From positions 8,270,501 to 8,334,500 of the forward strand of contig BSYO01000013.1 of assembly GCA_033239525.1 (NCBI GenBank): a stretch of 64,000 nucleotides of DNA. The letters run 5' to 3'. A program made the translations under genes and the position numbers. The notes beneath the pieces were generated by a model that saw nothing but the letters and a program-made list of their open reading frames with translations, was not told where the DNA came from and did no database searches. Origin of the DNA: Nepenthes gracilis. Lineage: Eukaryota > Streptophyta > Magnoliopsida > Caryophyllales > Nepenthaceae. This document shows positions 1-11,065 of this stretch, piece by piece. Every line of letters begins with the position of its first letter. Position 1 is the first letter of the stretch.

Positions 1-687
1 TCCTTGCGTGAGAATGATTTTGAAAATAACTTTAAAATTGCATTCATGTGATTTTATAACTTGGGCAGCACTCAAGCATCCGGTAGACATACCTTGAGAA
101 CAAATAACTCTAGAATTGACACTCAAACTCTATCTAAGTGAGCCTCGAGCGCGGATGTGTTGGCAACAAATTGGAATCCGTGCTCGAGTTCCACTCGAAG
201 AGAGCTGCCAGCGTGGACCGCCTCTAAGCCGCTTGCCGCACATGCAAACATTTCAATCTTCACACGAATATCACACGATCAGTCGATAATCATCCATTTA
301 TTATAATATCTACAAAAGAGTGATCAAAACCCAACACTTCTTTCTTCCACCAGCACCACCACCAAATTGCCACTTTCCTCCACCACTCCCACCATCCCTA
401 CCCTCCCCCTCCAGTTCTACACTTACCCTTTCGGTCCAGAGGCATTATTATTAATATTTTTATTTTAAATAGTTTTTTTTTTATTAAGTTTTTAAAAAGT
501 ATTGTAATTAAAAGAATATAATTTATAACTTTTATGCAGACCTATTTTTATTTATTATTGATAAACTCTAAATTAAAGCATATTAATAGAAACACATCGC
601 TTCTCATAATAATCTCAACTATTTTTAGTATTATTACTTTTTTTAAATAATTAATTTGTAGTTTTTTTTTTTTTTAATGGGATGTAG
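1..687. other. non-coding stretch before the first visible exon
   Basis: No exon was recognised here. The stretch is AT-rich, with poly-T runs at about 470-485 and 661-675 and a short C-rich patch near 340-430. Because the first visible exon at 688 starts in mid-codon, this is most likely intron of the 5-phosphatase gene, possibly with repeat insertions. I looked for exons coding the N-terminal phosphatase motif and did not find them. Confidence 0.5.
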
Positions 688-3183
688 GCTATTTGGAAAG
701 GCCATTTTGCAGTCTCTTCAGTTGTACTTGTTTGGACCGAAAAAATCAAAATCATTCCTCAAAGGTGAGACTTTGTCTTACTCATCAGCTCCCTCTTACT
801 AAGTTTTTAATAAGCCAAACGCCATTATGTATATTTTAATATTGACGGAATTTTTATAGATGCTCATTTATTTAGCAGTAGTCAATCATAGTATTACAGT
901 AATATTACTTTTACTCCAACTCCTACTTTCGGTAATCAACCACTGTCAATCTTTTACGTACTTTAATCTCGTACGCATCCTTTGTCTTACTACAAACTAC
1001 TTGAAAGTAATGTTAAGAGCTATGCTTTTTTATTGGTGCCGGGGGGGGGGTGACAGTGTTGTAATATTCTATATATTGCTTTGAATTACTGAACTCCAGA
1101 GCTGAAGGTTGACAAGCATTCACTTGGGGGCTTTGGTGGATTCATCAGAAGGAAGAAAGGGGCTGCTGCTATCCTGGTTGATTACAAAGGAATCGTTATG
1201 GTGTTCATTACTTGCCATCTTGCAGGTAACTCTGTTTGCCTTCGCTTCCCGCCTAACAGTTGGGCATCCTATTTTTTTTTGTATATTACAGTTGGAGACC
1301 AAATCTGGTTGCAAATTTCTGTGCTCAATTATCTTGATTAACTGGGAAATGTGGAAAATAGGCCAAATATAGTCTTCTTCACTTGGATTTGCTTGCAGTC
1401 CAACTGTATGATTAAAGTTCTCAATGAACTCGAATGATTTGAGTACCATTGTGCATGTATATTTGTATATTACAGCCCATACTCACAAGGTGGAAGAGAG
1501 AAATTCTCAGTTCAGACTACTATCACAGTTACTGTTCTCAAAGAAACTCAACCCTTACGCAAGACCTGCTCAGCTAGTTGTATGGTTAGGAGATCTAAAC
1601 TATAGGTTGCAAGGTATTGACTCATATCCTGCCAGAGATATGATACACAACTATGTTCATAATGTAAGTGATAATGTCATCATTTCAGTGTTTGCTTGAA
1701 GAATTTATGGCTTAATTGATTGAATTATCTTATCAACTCTTATATGGATATTGACAAAGCTGTTAAAAGTTTGCTATATCTCCTGCTGAATTTGTTGCAG
1801 CTACTTACTAGCAAAGATCAACTCTTGCAAGAGGCTGAAAGGGGACAAATCTTTGATGGATACATTGAGGGCACATTATCATTCAAACCTACCTACAAAT
1901 ACAACATTGGAGATAACAACTACGATACAAGTCACAAGGTACTACTTGAGCATATGATGGTAGTAAAAATGATTGCTGCAACTTCTAGAACGAAAAGTAA
2001 CTGTCCATTCCATTCCTGTCAAATAAACGTTAAAATGCAGACTTTCCATCTATTAGAACAGACAGGATTTCCTCTTATATGCACAAAACTAGCAAAATGT
2101 GTTGGCCTTTTAGCTGCACCATTTTTTTTTTTTTTTGGGGAGTGTGATAAATGTTGTTAAACCTTTTATAATTCCACCCATTAAAGTAGTCACCAAGTGC
2201 TGACATAGATGATTGACATGCTTATGAAGGGAAAGTGGCTTATTGATGATGTTATGATGTTGTGAACTTTCAAACCTTTTTATCATTGAAAGAGCATAAA
2301 GGAAAAGACAAATGGTAGCTGTAACTAAGGCAACTGTTCAGCAATTTGTTGATAGCTGTACTTCTGATTGAAATACATAAACACATCTTCAAGTAGACTT
2401 ACTATTTGAAAATAGAGATAAATACTGTAAAGGAAGTCTTTAGAAGGGAGAAAAAGACATTGTATTGTCTGTTTGCATTATAAAAAGATCAAATCTGATC
2501 ATTGGGGCTCCCAAAGTGGATCATTTTATTCATGTTTGGTCAAGTTCATGTTAAGGATTCGAGTACCTCTGTAAGAAACTTCCTTCTCTTTTTCATTCTT
2601 TCCTCTGTAGGATTGGTGGTTCATGGATGTGCCTTCTGCACCCTCCTTGTATAAGGTGACTAAACCCATGTTACCTATGTAATTAAGATTGAATTTCACC
2701 AAATGAATTAGCTTATGCAATGAAGATGAGGCCAAGGTCTATGTGAATATTGCCAAACCTATGTAAAGAAAGGTCAACATTGTGGCCTCAAGCACCTCTT
2801 CTTTTCTGATAATCTTATAACACTAATTATACTTAAAGATCAGTTGGCTATTCTAATAATCTTGGAAAAATAGTAGTTTCAAAAAGGTCAGGCGTTCAAC
2901 ATAGTCTCTTAGAAAAATCTGAAATTCCCAGTGCAAACCGAGGCAAAAGAGAGTTGTGTTTTGGGATATGAGTTCAGGAATTCATTGTCCAACAATTCTT
3001 CTCTTTTCTCATGATTCTTATATGCAGGTGAGAGCACCAGCATGGACAGACCGGATTCTGTACAAGATTGAAGATGCTGACAAAATTAGTGCAACTTTAA
3101 ACTGCTACAATTCGATAGATAGCATTGCTAGTTCTGATCATAAGCCAGTGAAAGCTCACCTCTGTTTGAAAATTAAAGAGTAA
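688..3183 (+). CDS. inositol polyphosphate 5-phosphatase 11-like, 3' five exons (5' incomplete)
   Basis: Exons I can join in frame are 688-764, 1100-1225, 1476-1663, 1801-1938 and 3028-3183, all with AG/GT borders, ending in TAA; about 228 residues. The product carries the two signature motifs of the Mg-dependent phosphoinositide 5-phosphatase fold: WLGDLNYR in the third exon, and PAWTDRIL followed by SSDHKPV in the last. Such enzymes remove the 5-phosphate of inositol phosphates or phosphoinositides in signalling. Overall wording and length fit the short plant type IV enzyme 5PTase11 (about 330 residues) better than the large 5PTases with extra domains. Roughly the first 100 residues are missing: the exon at 688 begins with the last base of a split codon, so earlier exons lie left of the window or were lost. 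No stops or frameshifts are seen in the five exons, so the gene is probably active. The intron at 1939-3027 is the longest visible. Confidence 0.9.
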
Positions 3184-5875
3184 GATCTTCAATGAGGGCA
3201 TTGTAGTTCTTTGTTTTCTCATAACAAATCTGAATCTCATCGTTTTTCCCATGTACATGGGAAAGTTTTGCACTAAAGCAAGGCAGGTTGAGATGTGACA
3301 TATTCTTTTGGAGGACTGATGATTGTAACTTTTCATTGGGTAAATATGTTGTTTTTGCTAACTTTGTATGTAAAATTTTTAATTTCCCTGCTCAGCACCT
3401 AAACTTCTGTGAAATCCTTAGAATGTCCCTTGATATATGCATTTTGTGAATGAAATATGATCTTGTAGAATGATATTGAAAATTTGATAGTGGATTTCGT
3501 ACCCTGCTATATGTTGTTCAATCTGTTTGTGAATTGGGAAAAATGTTACAATTTGTCTCTTTTTTAGGGGGTGGTTGGGGAGGGGGATGTTGAGTATGAT
3601 AATTAAGTTGTCAATCAGAAGAGCAACGGTCTTTATATACATGATTTACATAAATGTAATTTCACTAGCCCAATGAGTTCTGCTTATCATCCACGCTTCT
3701 CAAGGAGGTTGATAAGTTTATTTATATCTTATTCTTGATAATTTTTATTTCTATGTTATGCTTATTTCATTCTCACCTTATCGCATTCTGTTATGCCTTT
3801 TTTTGAGCTGGCAAATTCTGTGTCCATGGGTTAGTTAATGAGCTTTTTATTAGAGTCACAAGCTTAAGAACTTGAGTGTTTCATAAATGTCAACTTGCAC
3901 TCAACTGGTGCTAGTTTATGCTCGATGGGTTGCTGAGAGGGTGCCACACGATCAACATGCGAGAGCTCAAGGGGAAAATCAGGAGAATGCTTGTGCATGA
4001 TAAGTGCTTGATGATGTGAGCTCAAGTAGTAATTGGGAAAGTGCTTGATGTGAGCTCAAGTAGCAGCTCTTACGAAATATTGACAGAATGATAGTGCTGT
4101 CAACCGACCCTGCTTAGCGCTTGAATGGAAAACTGACAAAATGATTGTACTCGACCACCTCTATTTGGGCGCTCAACTGTAAATTTGGTAGAATATTCAC
4201 GCCAAATTAGCATGCAATTGTTGCTCGAGCAGTAAGACAATTTTTTTCTAATGTGCATGGTTTTTCAATAGATTTGAGTCTATTGACTGCTCATTTATAA
4301 TGTCTCCATAACACGCTAGAAAAGAGGGATTATTGTGAGCATCATCTTTCAAAGTGGACCACTATTTGAGAGAATTCCACTTTTCTGTCCATGATTTGCC
4401 TTTGAATTTCTCTCTTATGCAAATCACAAAAACAAACCCAAGTATATAAGCCTTTTAGAGTTCTATTGACAAGGATATTGGAGTCCTGGTGCCATTAATC
4501 TAATTCTTTTGAGAATATTTATGAGGAGAAGATGAGAGGTTTTGTCTTTGATGCAAGAATGCCAATCTGAAGAGTTATTTAGATATTTATGATTATGTGA
4601 TTAGTCAGTTGGATCTATTATGTTTGAATCACCAATTTATAAGTTAAATTTTTTTCACATAGTAAATTTCTTATTTACAGGTTTTTTTCATATTACAGTT
4701 TGTTCTTTAATTTTCTCTTTGCTAATAAGATTTTGTGTTATTTACTTATTCTACATGTTTTTGGTGATATTGTTGTATATGTGGTCCTATTGTGGTCTAA
4801 ATAATTGATCTAGATATAGGTAAGTCTAAATGCCAATTTCTCAAATTTTAGTGACCAAACTACCATTATGAGAAATTTGGTTGGATGGAATTACAAGCCC
4901 ATTCCAACCTCACTCTAATTCAATTATAATCTGTTTGTTCAGTTGAAATTTTGAGAGGGGAATAATTATTATCATAATATTTCAAATACCAAAAAGTAAA
5001 AATAAATAACAGTAAGTGTAGTACCTATTTGTAGATTTCAATTAATTGTAATTCCCAATCAGCCGCAAATAGCCATGGCCACCACCAGCAATGCCTTAGC
5101 CATTGCTGGCGCCACCCTGCCGACGCCAACCAACCCCACCCAACATCTATTGCATTGCAATACAGGTATTTGGGATATTGGCAAGATCACTTAAGACTGC
5201 AGATCTTTCAAATCTTTTCATTCTATTAGACTACCATATTATTACATTTTAGCTATAGTATCATCAGAAAATTATTAGGATTAGTCATTTGATAGAGAAT
5301 TTCATCTGTAAATCATAATTTCCTTTTGATTTGAATTAATGATTCCTAAAAGTAATAATTGTTAGTTTAAGTGAATAATTAATAAGTAGAGTTCCACGTT
5401 TATTATTTGTGACTATAAATCTAATCAAGCATTTTAAATTCTTTTTTTAACTATATTAATACATTAATTAATTAAAGATGGACCCTTACTATTTCATTAA
5501 ATCAACAAATCTCATACTATTAAAGCCAATCAAATGTCTCTAAGAAGTCTATGTTTTAATGCCAACCTTTCAAAGTCAAAATACCTAACTCCAATATGGA
5601 GAAAGTCTTTTACTTTGACCTTTTTTTCTGCTTGTAAAGAGCCAGACTCTCTTTCTTGTTAGGTTTCATGATTTTTGAGCATAAGATCTCTACTTAAGAG
5701 TAATCGTAATAACTTATTTATTTTTGTTTGATTAAGATGCATTGACTTATTTATATTTGTCTATTCCTAGTAGTTTAAAAACATCTGTTTGAAATGGGTT
5801 ATATTAAAACTATATGTGTCTCTTTTTCATAAAAATATTTCCAATTCAAATATTTTCCTTTATAATATAGGGGAC
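3184..5875. other. intergenic, 3' UTR of the 5-phosphatase plus AT-rich DNA
   Basis: The first few hundred bases after the TAA are presumably 3' UTR. A moderately GC-richer patch at about 3840-4320, with repeated words such as GCTCGA and GCTCAAG, resembles the low-complexity part of plant LTRs but I could not find its ends. The rest to 5875 is AT-rich. A short ATG frame near 5074 is isolated and not protein-like. No gene is supported. Confidence 0.5.
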
Positions 5876-7042
5876 TGTTGAGTCCTAACAAAGTGAGCCC
5901 AATCCTAAAGAAAAAAATAAAAGATCGGGATGGGACAAAAAATAGAAGATTAGGATAAGGTAAATATTAGAAATCCGAATAGATAAATAAATGAAAAAAG
6001 ATGAGCCCTAAAATTCAACCTAACAAGTTGAAGCGCTAGGGCGGGCTCACATGCCTAGAATAAGTGAGACAATTAGGAAGCGTCTGCATACATCATTTGA
6101 CTAATAAGAGGACTTCATACAAATGAGCAAATCAGATAGTTCTCATCATGTCTCTCACACAAAGTAGGAGACAACTTAACTATTAAAAATCCCTCACTAC
6201 TTTGCTGTTAAGTCTTCATTACTTTACTATTAAGATTTCTCCACTCCTATTTAAAAGAGTTGAGGACCGAAGAAAATGCCATATAGAGGAGTGAGAGAGG
6301 GATGAATAGAGCAAGGCTTTGCCACCAGCTGCTGGCGTTAGTATTGCCACAAGGGCCCCCGATACGTCTCCAGTCGTCCATATCACACTAGCTGGCTGTA
6401 CTGCCAACCGCCTACACTAGCTTCATTGCTTGGCATGTCGTTGTAAAAACTGCTGATTTAGCACCACTGACTGCCCGTGCTAGGCCCAGTGGCCTTGCCA
6501 CTAGCTACTTGTGATATGCGTCCAGTTCACACATCCCGCAGCCTATCACTAGTTGGTTCAGAAGCACTGGCTAACAGGAGTTCTATTGGCAAAACATTGA
6601 GTTCCTCCCAGGTGACCTACCTATAGCCATGCTGAGCTCAGATCTAAGTCTTGGATGGGTCCAAGGGACAGAAGACACAGTTACACTCCAGCTAAGATCG
6701 ACCAATCTTAACTAGATTTCCCTCTATGCTCAATGCCTTTCCTCCAATCTTAACAAAAGGATTACATGCCTTGAATAGACCTCAACCTTTATATTCAACG
6801 TATCAAGTCCAATAACTTTTCTCTCATTATAATCTATTTATATTGATGATTCATATTTATTCTTGCTATTATTTAAAATATTTTACTAATTTGAATATTA
6901 GCAAGACTCCAAAAAGAAAATTTTTGTGGTCCATTTCACATATTGTTTGCTTATGTTGCATAGGAAATCAATTTCAGGCTTTAGATCATGCTTGATACGG
7001 GTCATTGAGAATCCAAGACGAATCAAATTTTCCAAATTTGCA
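5876..7042 (+). repeat. left LTR of the decayed gypsy-type element
   Basis: Starts with TG (5876) and ends with CA (7041-7042), directly before a degenerate PBS. It aligns in order with 24208 to about 25300 but is heavily diverged, mostly by C/T and G/A changes. Confidence 0.6.
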
Positions 7043-7045
7043 TCA

Positions 7046-7065
7046 TTAGTGCTGTTTATGAAAAT
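7046..7065 (+). other. degenerate tRNA primer binding site
   Basis: TTAGTGCTGTTTATGAAAAT lines up with the plant gypsy PBS consensus TTGGCGCCGTCTGTGGGAA. All differences within the consensus are C to T or G to A, as expected of methylcytosine decay. A fresh version of the same site sits at 63872-63890 in this window. Confidence 0.55.
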
Positions 7066-8458
7066 GCTAATAAAAGGACCTTTAGCCACCAATAAAAATA
7101 GATAAATATCATGATTAAATCAGGTAAGCCATATATGGCTTCTGCACCTTCCGGATAGGTGCTGGAGTCAAGCCAATAGCCTGCACCCAATCTCCCCATG
7201 CTAGCAAGGCCTACACCCAACCTCCCCATGCCAACAGCTTGCAACCATTGCCGACACCCAACTTTCCCACGCCAGTAGCATGTGCTCTGTCTCCCTATGC
7301 TGACAGATCCTGCTTTTGTCGGCACTGGCCAGCACTGCCCACTGAAAAGCACTGCTGCCCGTGTTAGCGCTAGATCTATTAGCGGATGGTGCTGCCATGC
7401 CACAACCATGCCGTGCTAGCAGGCCTTGCCCAGGTTGAACCAAAGTTCACCACAGGATTCCCTACTTGGTCCAACTCTAGCCGGGCTCTGTTGCGACAGT
7501 GCAGTCTCCAAGACTACTGCTTGTTGGCGCCACCAAGACCATCAACAGTACCACTGGGACCACTGGCCATGCCACCCACATCAAGTTTACCAAACCAACC
7601 CACTCTAAACCCTATGCTGGCAGGGCTAGCACGTGATCACACTAATGTTAGGTTCAGCACTAGATGCCCATGCATCTGACGCCAAATCTGGCAATGGTAG
7701 GGCCGATGCTAGCTCTAGGTCCGATGCTGCTAGGCCTAGCACCTGGCCTCACCTATGCCATGATAAAACCATGCCTACCACCGGTCGCCCACAAACGGAT
7801 TTATTGCCAAATCACACCCTCGCCTGATGGCACCACCAAGCCTACCATTGATCACCTGTCCTAGGGCTGCCACTGGCAGGCTCCATCAAGACCAATGCAA
7901 ACAACTAGTGAGGATCAACAAGACTGCCACCTTGGCAACCGCATAAGCACCAAAGTGCTGACCCAAGGTCATCCATGTCCCGATCAAGGCTTGGCAGTGT
8001 CCCTTGGAGCCGGTCGGGTACTGCAAGGATAAGGGCTGCTTTGGGCTTGCATCCTTGGGTCGATTGGGTGCTAGGTGCCTCAATCAGATATGCATTCTAA
8101 TATGTTGAGGACAATGAATAAATGATGACTAAAATACCGAATTCTACCGATACTAAAAATTTCTCTATGTCAGGAAAAGATCAAGAGCCTAGTGCTAAAC
8201 ATATAGTACTCGGATATTGGAGCACCCAACTAGAACAGGTATGGAGGTATGCTTGTCCCAGGAGTCCAACAAGTCCTAGACAATTAATAGATAAAGCTAC
8301 AATTTAGTATTCCTTTTTTCACATTTATTTATATTTATTTTTTATTATCTATTTCTACTTGTTTATGCATGCTTGTGCGCTATATATTATATTTGAAGGA
8401 AATAGGCCATAGCCTAATTGACTCTAACTCGGATGTTTAAGGATTCAGCCCACATAAG
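7066..8458. other. interior remnant of the decayed element
   Basis: A GC-richer stretch (7130-8060) with many GCC, CCAC and GCTAGC words and several overlapping short frames on both strands, none resembling a known protein. It is probably degenerate leader or gag DNA of the surrounding element. The last bases, CACATAAG at 8451-8458, include the left target duplication of the copia insertion. Confidence 0.4.
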
Positions 8459-9113
8459 TGTTGGGAGTCACTTCCGTAAAGAAGCTCTTATAATCGAATA
8501 GTAAACGGAGCTATGTGCAATCCTTAGACAAAGGAATGATAAGCCAGCAAAGAGTTGACACATATGTAACGAGATTATTAATCAATTCATGGGACTACAG
8601 CTCCACAACAGCCTCTCTAAGGTTTCCAAAGAGCAAATGTATAAGGTCAGCAAAACCTCTGGGAAAATTACGTCAGCATGCGGAAGACTATAGTGCATAC
8701 AAAAGGTCAAGCCCTTTCAACCAACAATGCACCCGATCAAAATCATCCCTACATAAACCAAGGTAGTCGAATAACTTTTTTAGACTTAGAATATTCATAT
8801 GATTGCCAAAGGTCCAGGATCAAGAAGTATTGAATATTAACCCACTGGATATCTTTTTATGTATGTGGAAAGTATGAAACACTCAAGAGAGAGCAAGAAT
8901 TGACCTATGAAGGAGTGCTCTTGATTTTCTTTCTTCTGAGGTTTCCAAAATCTACAAAGTGAAATACGTGGATGCGACAGGATCATTGAAATGATCCATG
9001 AGACCCTTGATTGAAAAAGGTTTTCCAAATCCCGCAAATATCTTGTGTTCATTGTTCTTCTCAGACAGAAATGCATTGACTAATCGGGCTATGGTCCGCC
9101 CTCTTCTCTAACA
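8459..9113 (+). repeat. 5' LTR of the copia element, mosaic sequence
   Basis: The first 45 bases and the last 20 match the 3' LTR (13416-14087), as do many short patches between. The remaining patches match 14093-14705 instead. For example 8530-8539 equals 13489-13498 of the LTR, 8540-8552 equals 14161-14173 of the flank, and 8553-8559 returns to the LTR. Confidence 0.8.
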
Positions 9114-11065
9114 GGCCATGCCACATTGACCAAAAACATTTAATGGCAGGATAGTATAATGACAATGGAACTGCTAATTGACCCCGAAGAATAGGCAAGG
9201 CAACTTAACTACAAAGGGCGAGAGATCTTGGGGGCTAGATTGGCAATGAAGAAATAAGTAACCTTGGATATATGAAGTGCAATAATAAAAGAAAATTCTG
9301 AATTCAAGAAAGAAAGAACATTATATAATAAGTCAATGCTCTCAAGAAGGCAATACCTCAGGAAGTTCTTGGAATTGATCCTGAGTTCAGGAGAAGTTAG
9401 AATGGAGTTTGGATGGCTCTCCAACCAAAGATGAAAGCATTAACTATGCCTATTGTTTCAGATGTCAATTTTGACCTACACTCTCATCTAGCTCAAATCA
9501 AGCAACGAGGTCCTTATGAGCCTCAAAAGGACAAGGCGTTGGTCCTCGCCTCCAGCAAGCCTGACCAGTTCCTCCACAACCTTGATGGGACTACATAAAG
9601 GAAGCTTTGAGGTGATAAGGTCATTGCCTTAGACATGAATGAGTCCAGAGGGGGTGAGTAGGTGTCTCATCATCTTCTCATACAAAATAAAAATTTATAA
9701 CTTCAATATACATAAAGAAATTTCGGTGATCTAAATGCTTCATCTTCAAATTTGATCCGTATGTATATAATGAAAGTAAAATGTGTAAAGCCGATAGAAC
9801 ACAAAATTTGGTGATGAAAGAAATCTATTAAAAATTTATTTATGGAGAAATTCCTCCGAGGGGAGGGAGTTTTAAAACACTTATATGAAAAGTCAACTTA
9901 TATTGAATAAGCAGACATACTTGTTTCTCTAGTCAAATCAAGGAGGAGGACAAGGCGTTATCTAATATCCTTCTTAAATCTTTAAACCATATCGCAACAA
10001 CCATATTCCTTCTAATCTCTACTTTGAGGTTGGATAGGTAGTTGATCAAACTCTATCATGAAATCAGTCCCCAGTTCTACATACAACCTCATCATCTTCT
10101 CATTCGAGTGCCGTGGCTAATAATGGTAAAAGTTAGAATCAAAACAAACAGGAGATAAAGCTAATATAACTCTAATCTTAAACAAAGAAGGAGATCTCAA
10201 AAAATAAGTGATTCTCATGGAATCTCAATGCAGAGAAGAGAAAAGTCACATAAACAATGCCTGAAACGTCCTCCATCTCGGATCTTTTGAGTACCTTCCA
10301 AGTCAAAGGAGTCACGGTCCTTTACAAACTATAGAAAAATCCTCCAATCAAAGTATTTTTAAGTGAGTAGATAGTTGGTGTCACGTTCGAGAAGCGGCCA
10401 TCTTACATCCTAACTTGTAGATTTATCAAGAAATTTATGGAAAACAAAGAAAAATCTCAGTATGCGTTCTAGAGAATTTCAACTTCAACTAAATAATGCT
10501 AACTTCTATCTGGAAGAATGTGCAAGCTCAAGCCATAATCTTGTATGTCATCTTACAAAATAGTCTAAACAGCTATTAAGTTCCTATTTGAATGGAATCA
10601 AACACAAAAAGTCTTTTAAAACACGATAATAAATTTAATGTATAACAAAATATTATGGAGGTTTACCAAGATTAAATAATGACCTAACAGCCATGACACC
10701 TTGAGGACCGGAGACTCTGCTGCAGATGGCCACTCTTCACTTGGCCACCTAATCAAACCGTGTTACGAAATTGGCTTGGATAAAAGCGTATTCTCATTGC
10801 TCGGCATCAGCAGTGCAGTCTCATTTTATGGAGACTCAGCTTGAAGGCGGAGCTCCATGAGCTTGTTCATACCCAAGTGTGATCCTCAAAGAAAAGCCTT
10901 TTCCTCTGGAGCCCCATATTTTGTTTCTTTTTGAGCCTGGTAAAACAAGAAGTTTTCCTCTGTCTCCCAATGTAGACCAAGACCACTCCTGAAAATATTT
11001 GTACCTTCCAAAGCTCTAAGGAGATAATAACAAAAAGAATAAAAAGACAAGAAAGTGAGTTACGG
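9114..11065 (+). pseudogene. copia gag/protease/early integrase region, unreadable mosaic
   Basis: Most of this stretch follows the right flank (14706-16637) base for base, but with inserted patches that fit copia gag. Near 9531-9660 the patches (GACAAGGCGTTGGT, AGGTCATTGCCT, TGAATGAGTC) match the order of the gag gene of the second copia element in this window (minus strand, about 59700-59530). No continuous reading frame survives. I regard it as a consensus of two different molecules rather than a real gene; see the findings. Confidence 0.7.

Noticed and set aside
5074..5193. Short ATG frame starting MATTSNALAIAGATLPTP
   Set aside because: Isolated, Ala/Thr-rich, no continuation and no splice partners seen.
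7386..7864. Overlapping open frames of 60-97 codons in a GC-rich stretch
   Set aside because: Low-complexity composition on both strands, no conserved motif, no splice structure; explained by scarcity of stops in GC-rich DNA.
8515..11065. A diverged segmental duplication of 14093-16637
   Set aside because: The differences are not random: wherever 8459-11065 departs from 14093-16637 it matches copia LTR or gag in the right order. A duplication plus point mutation would not do this.
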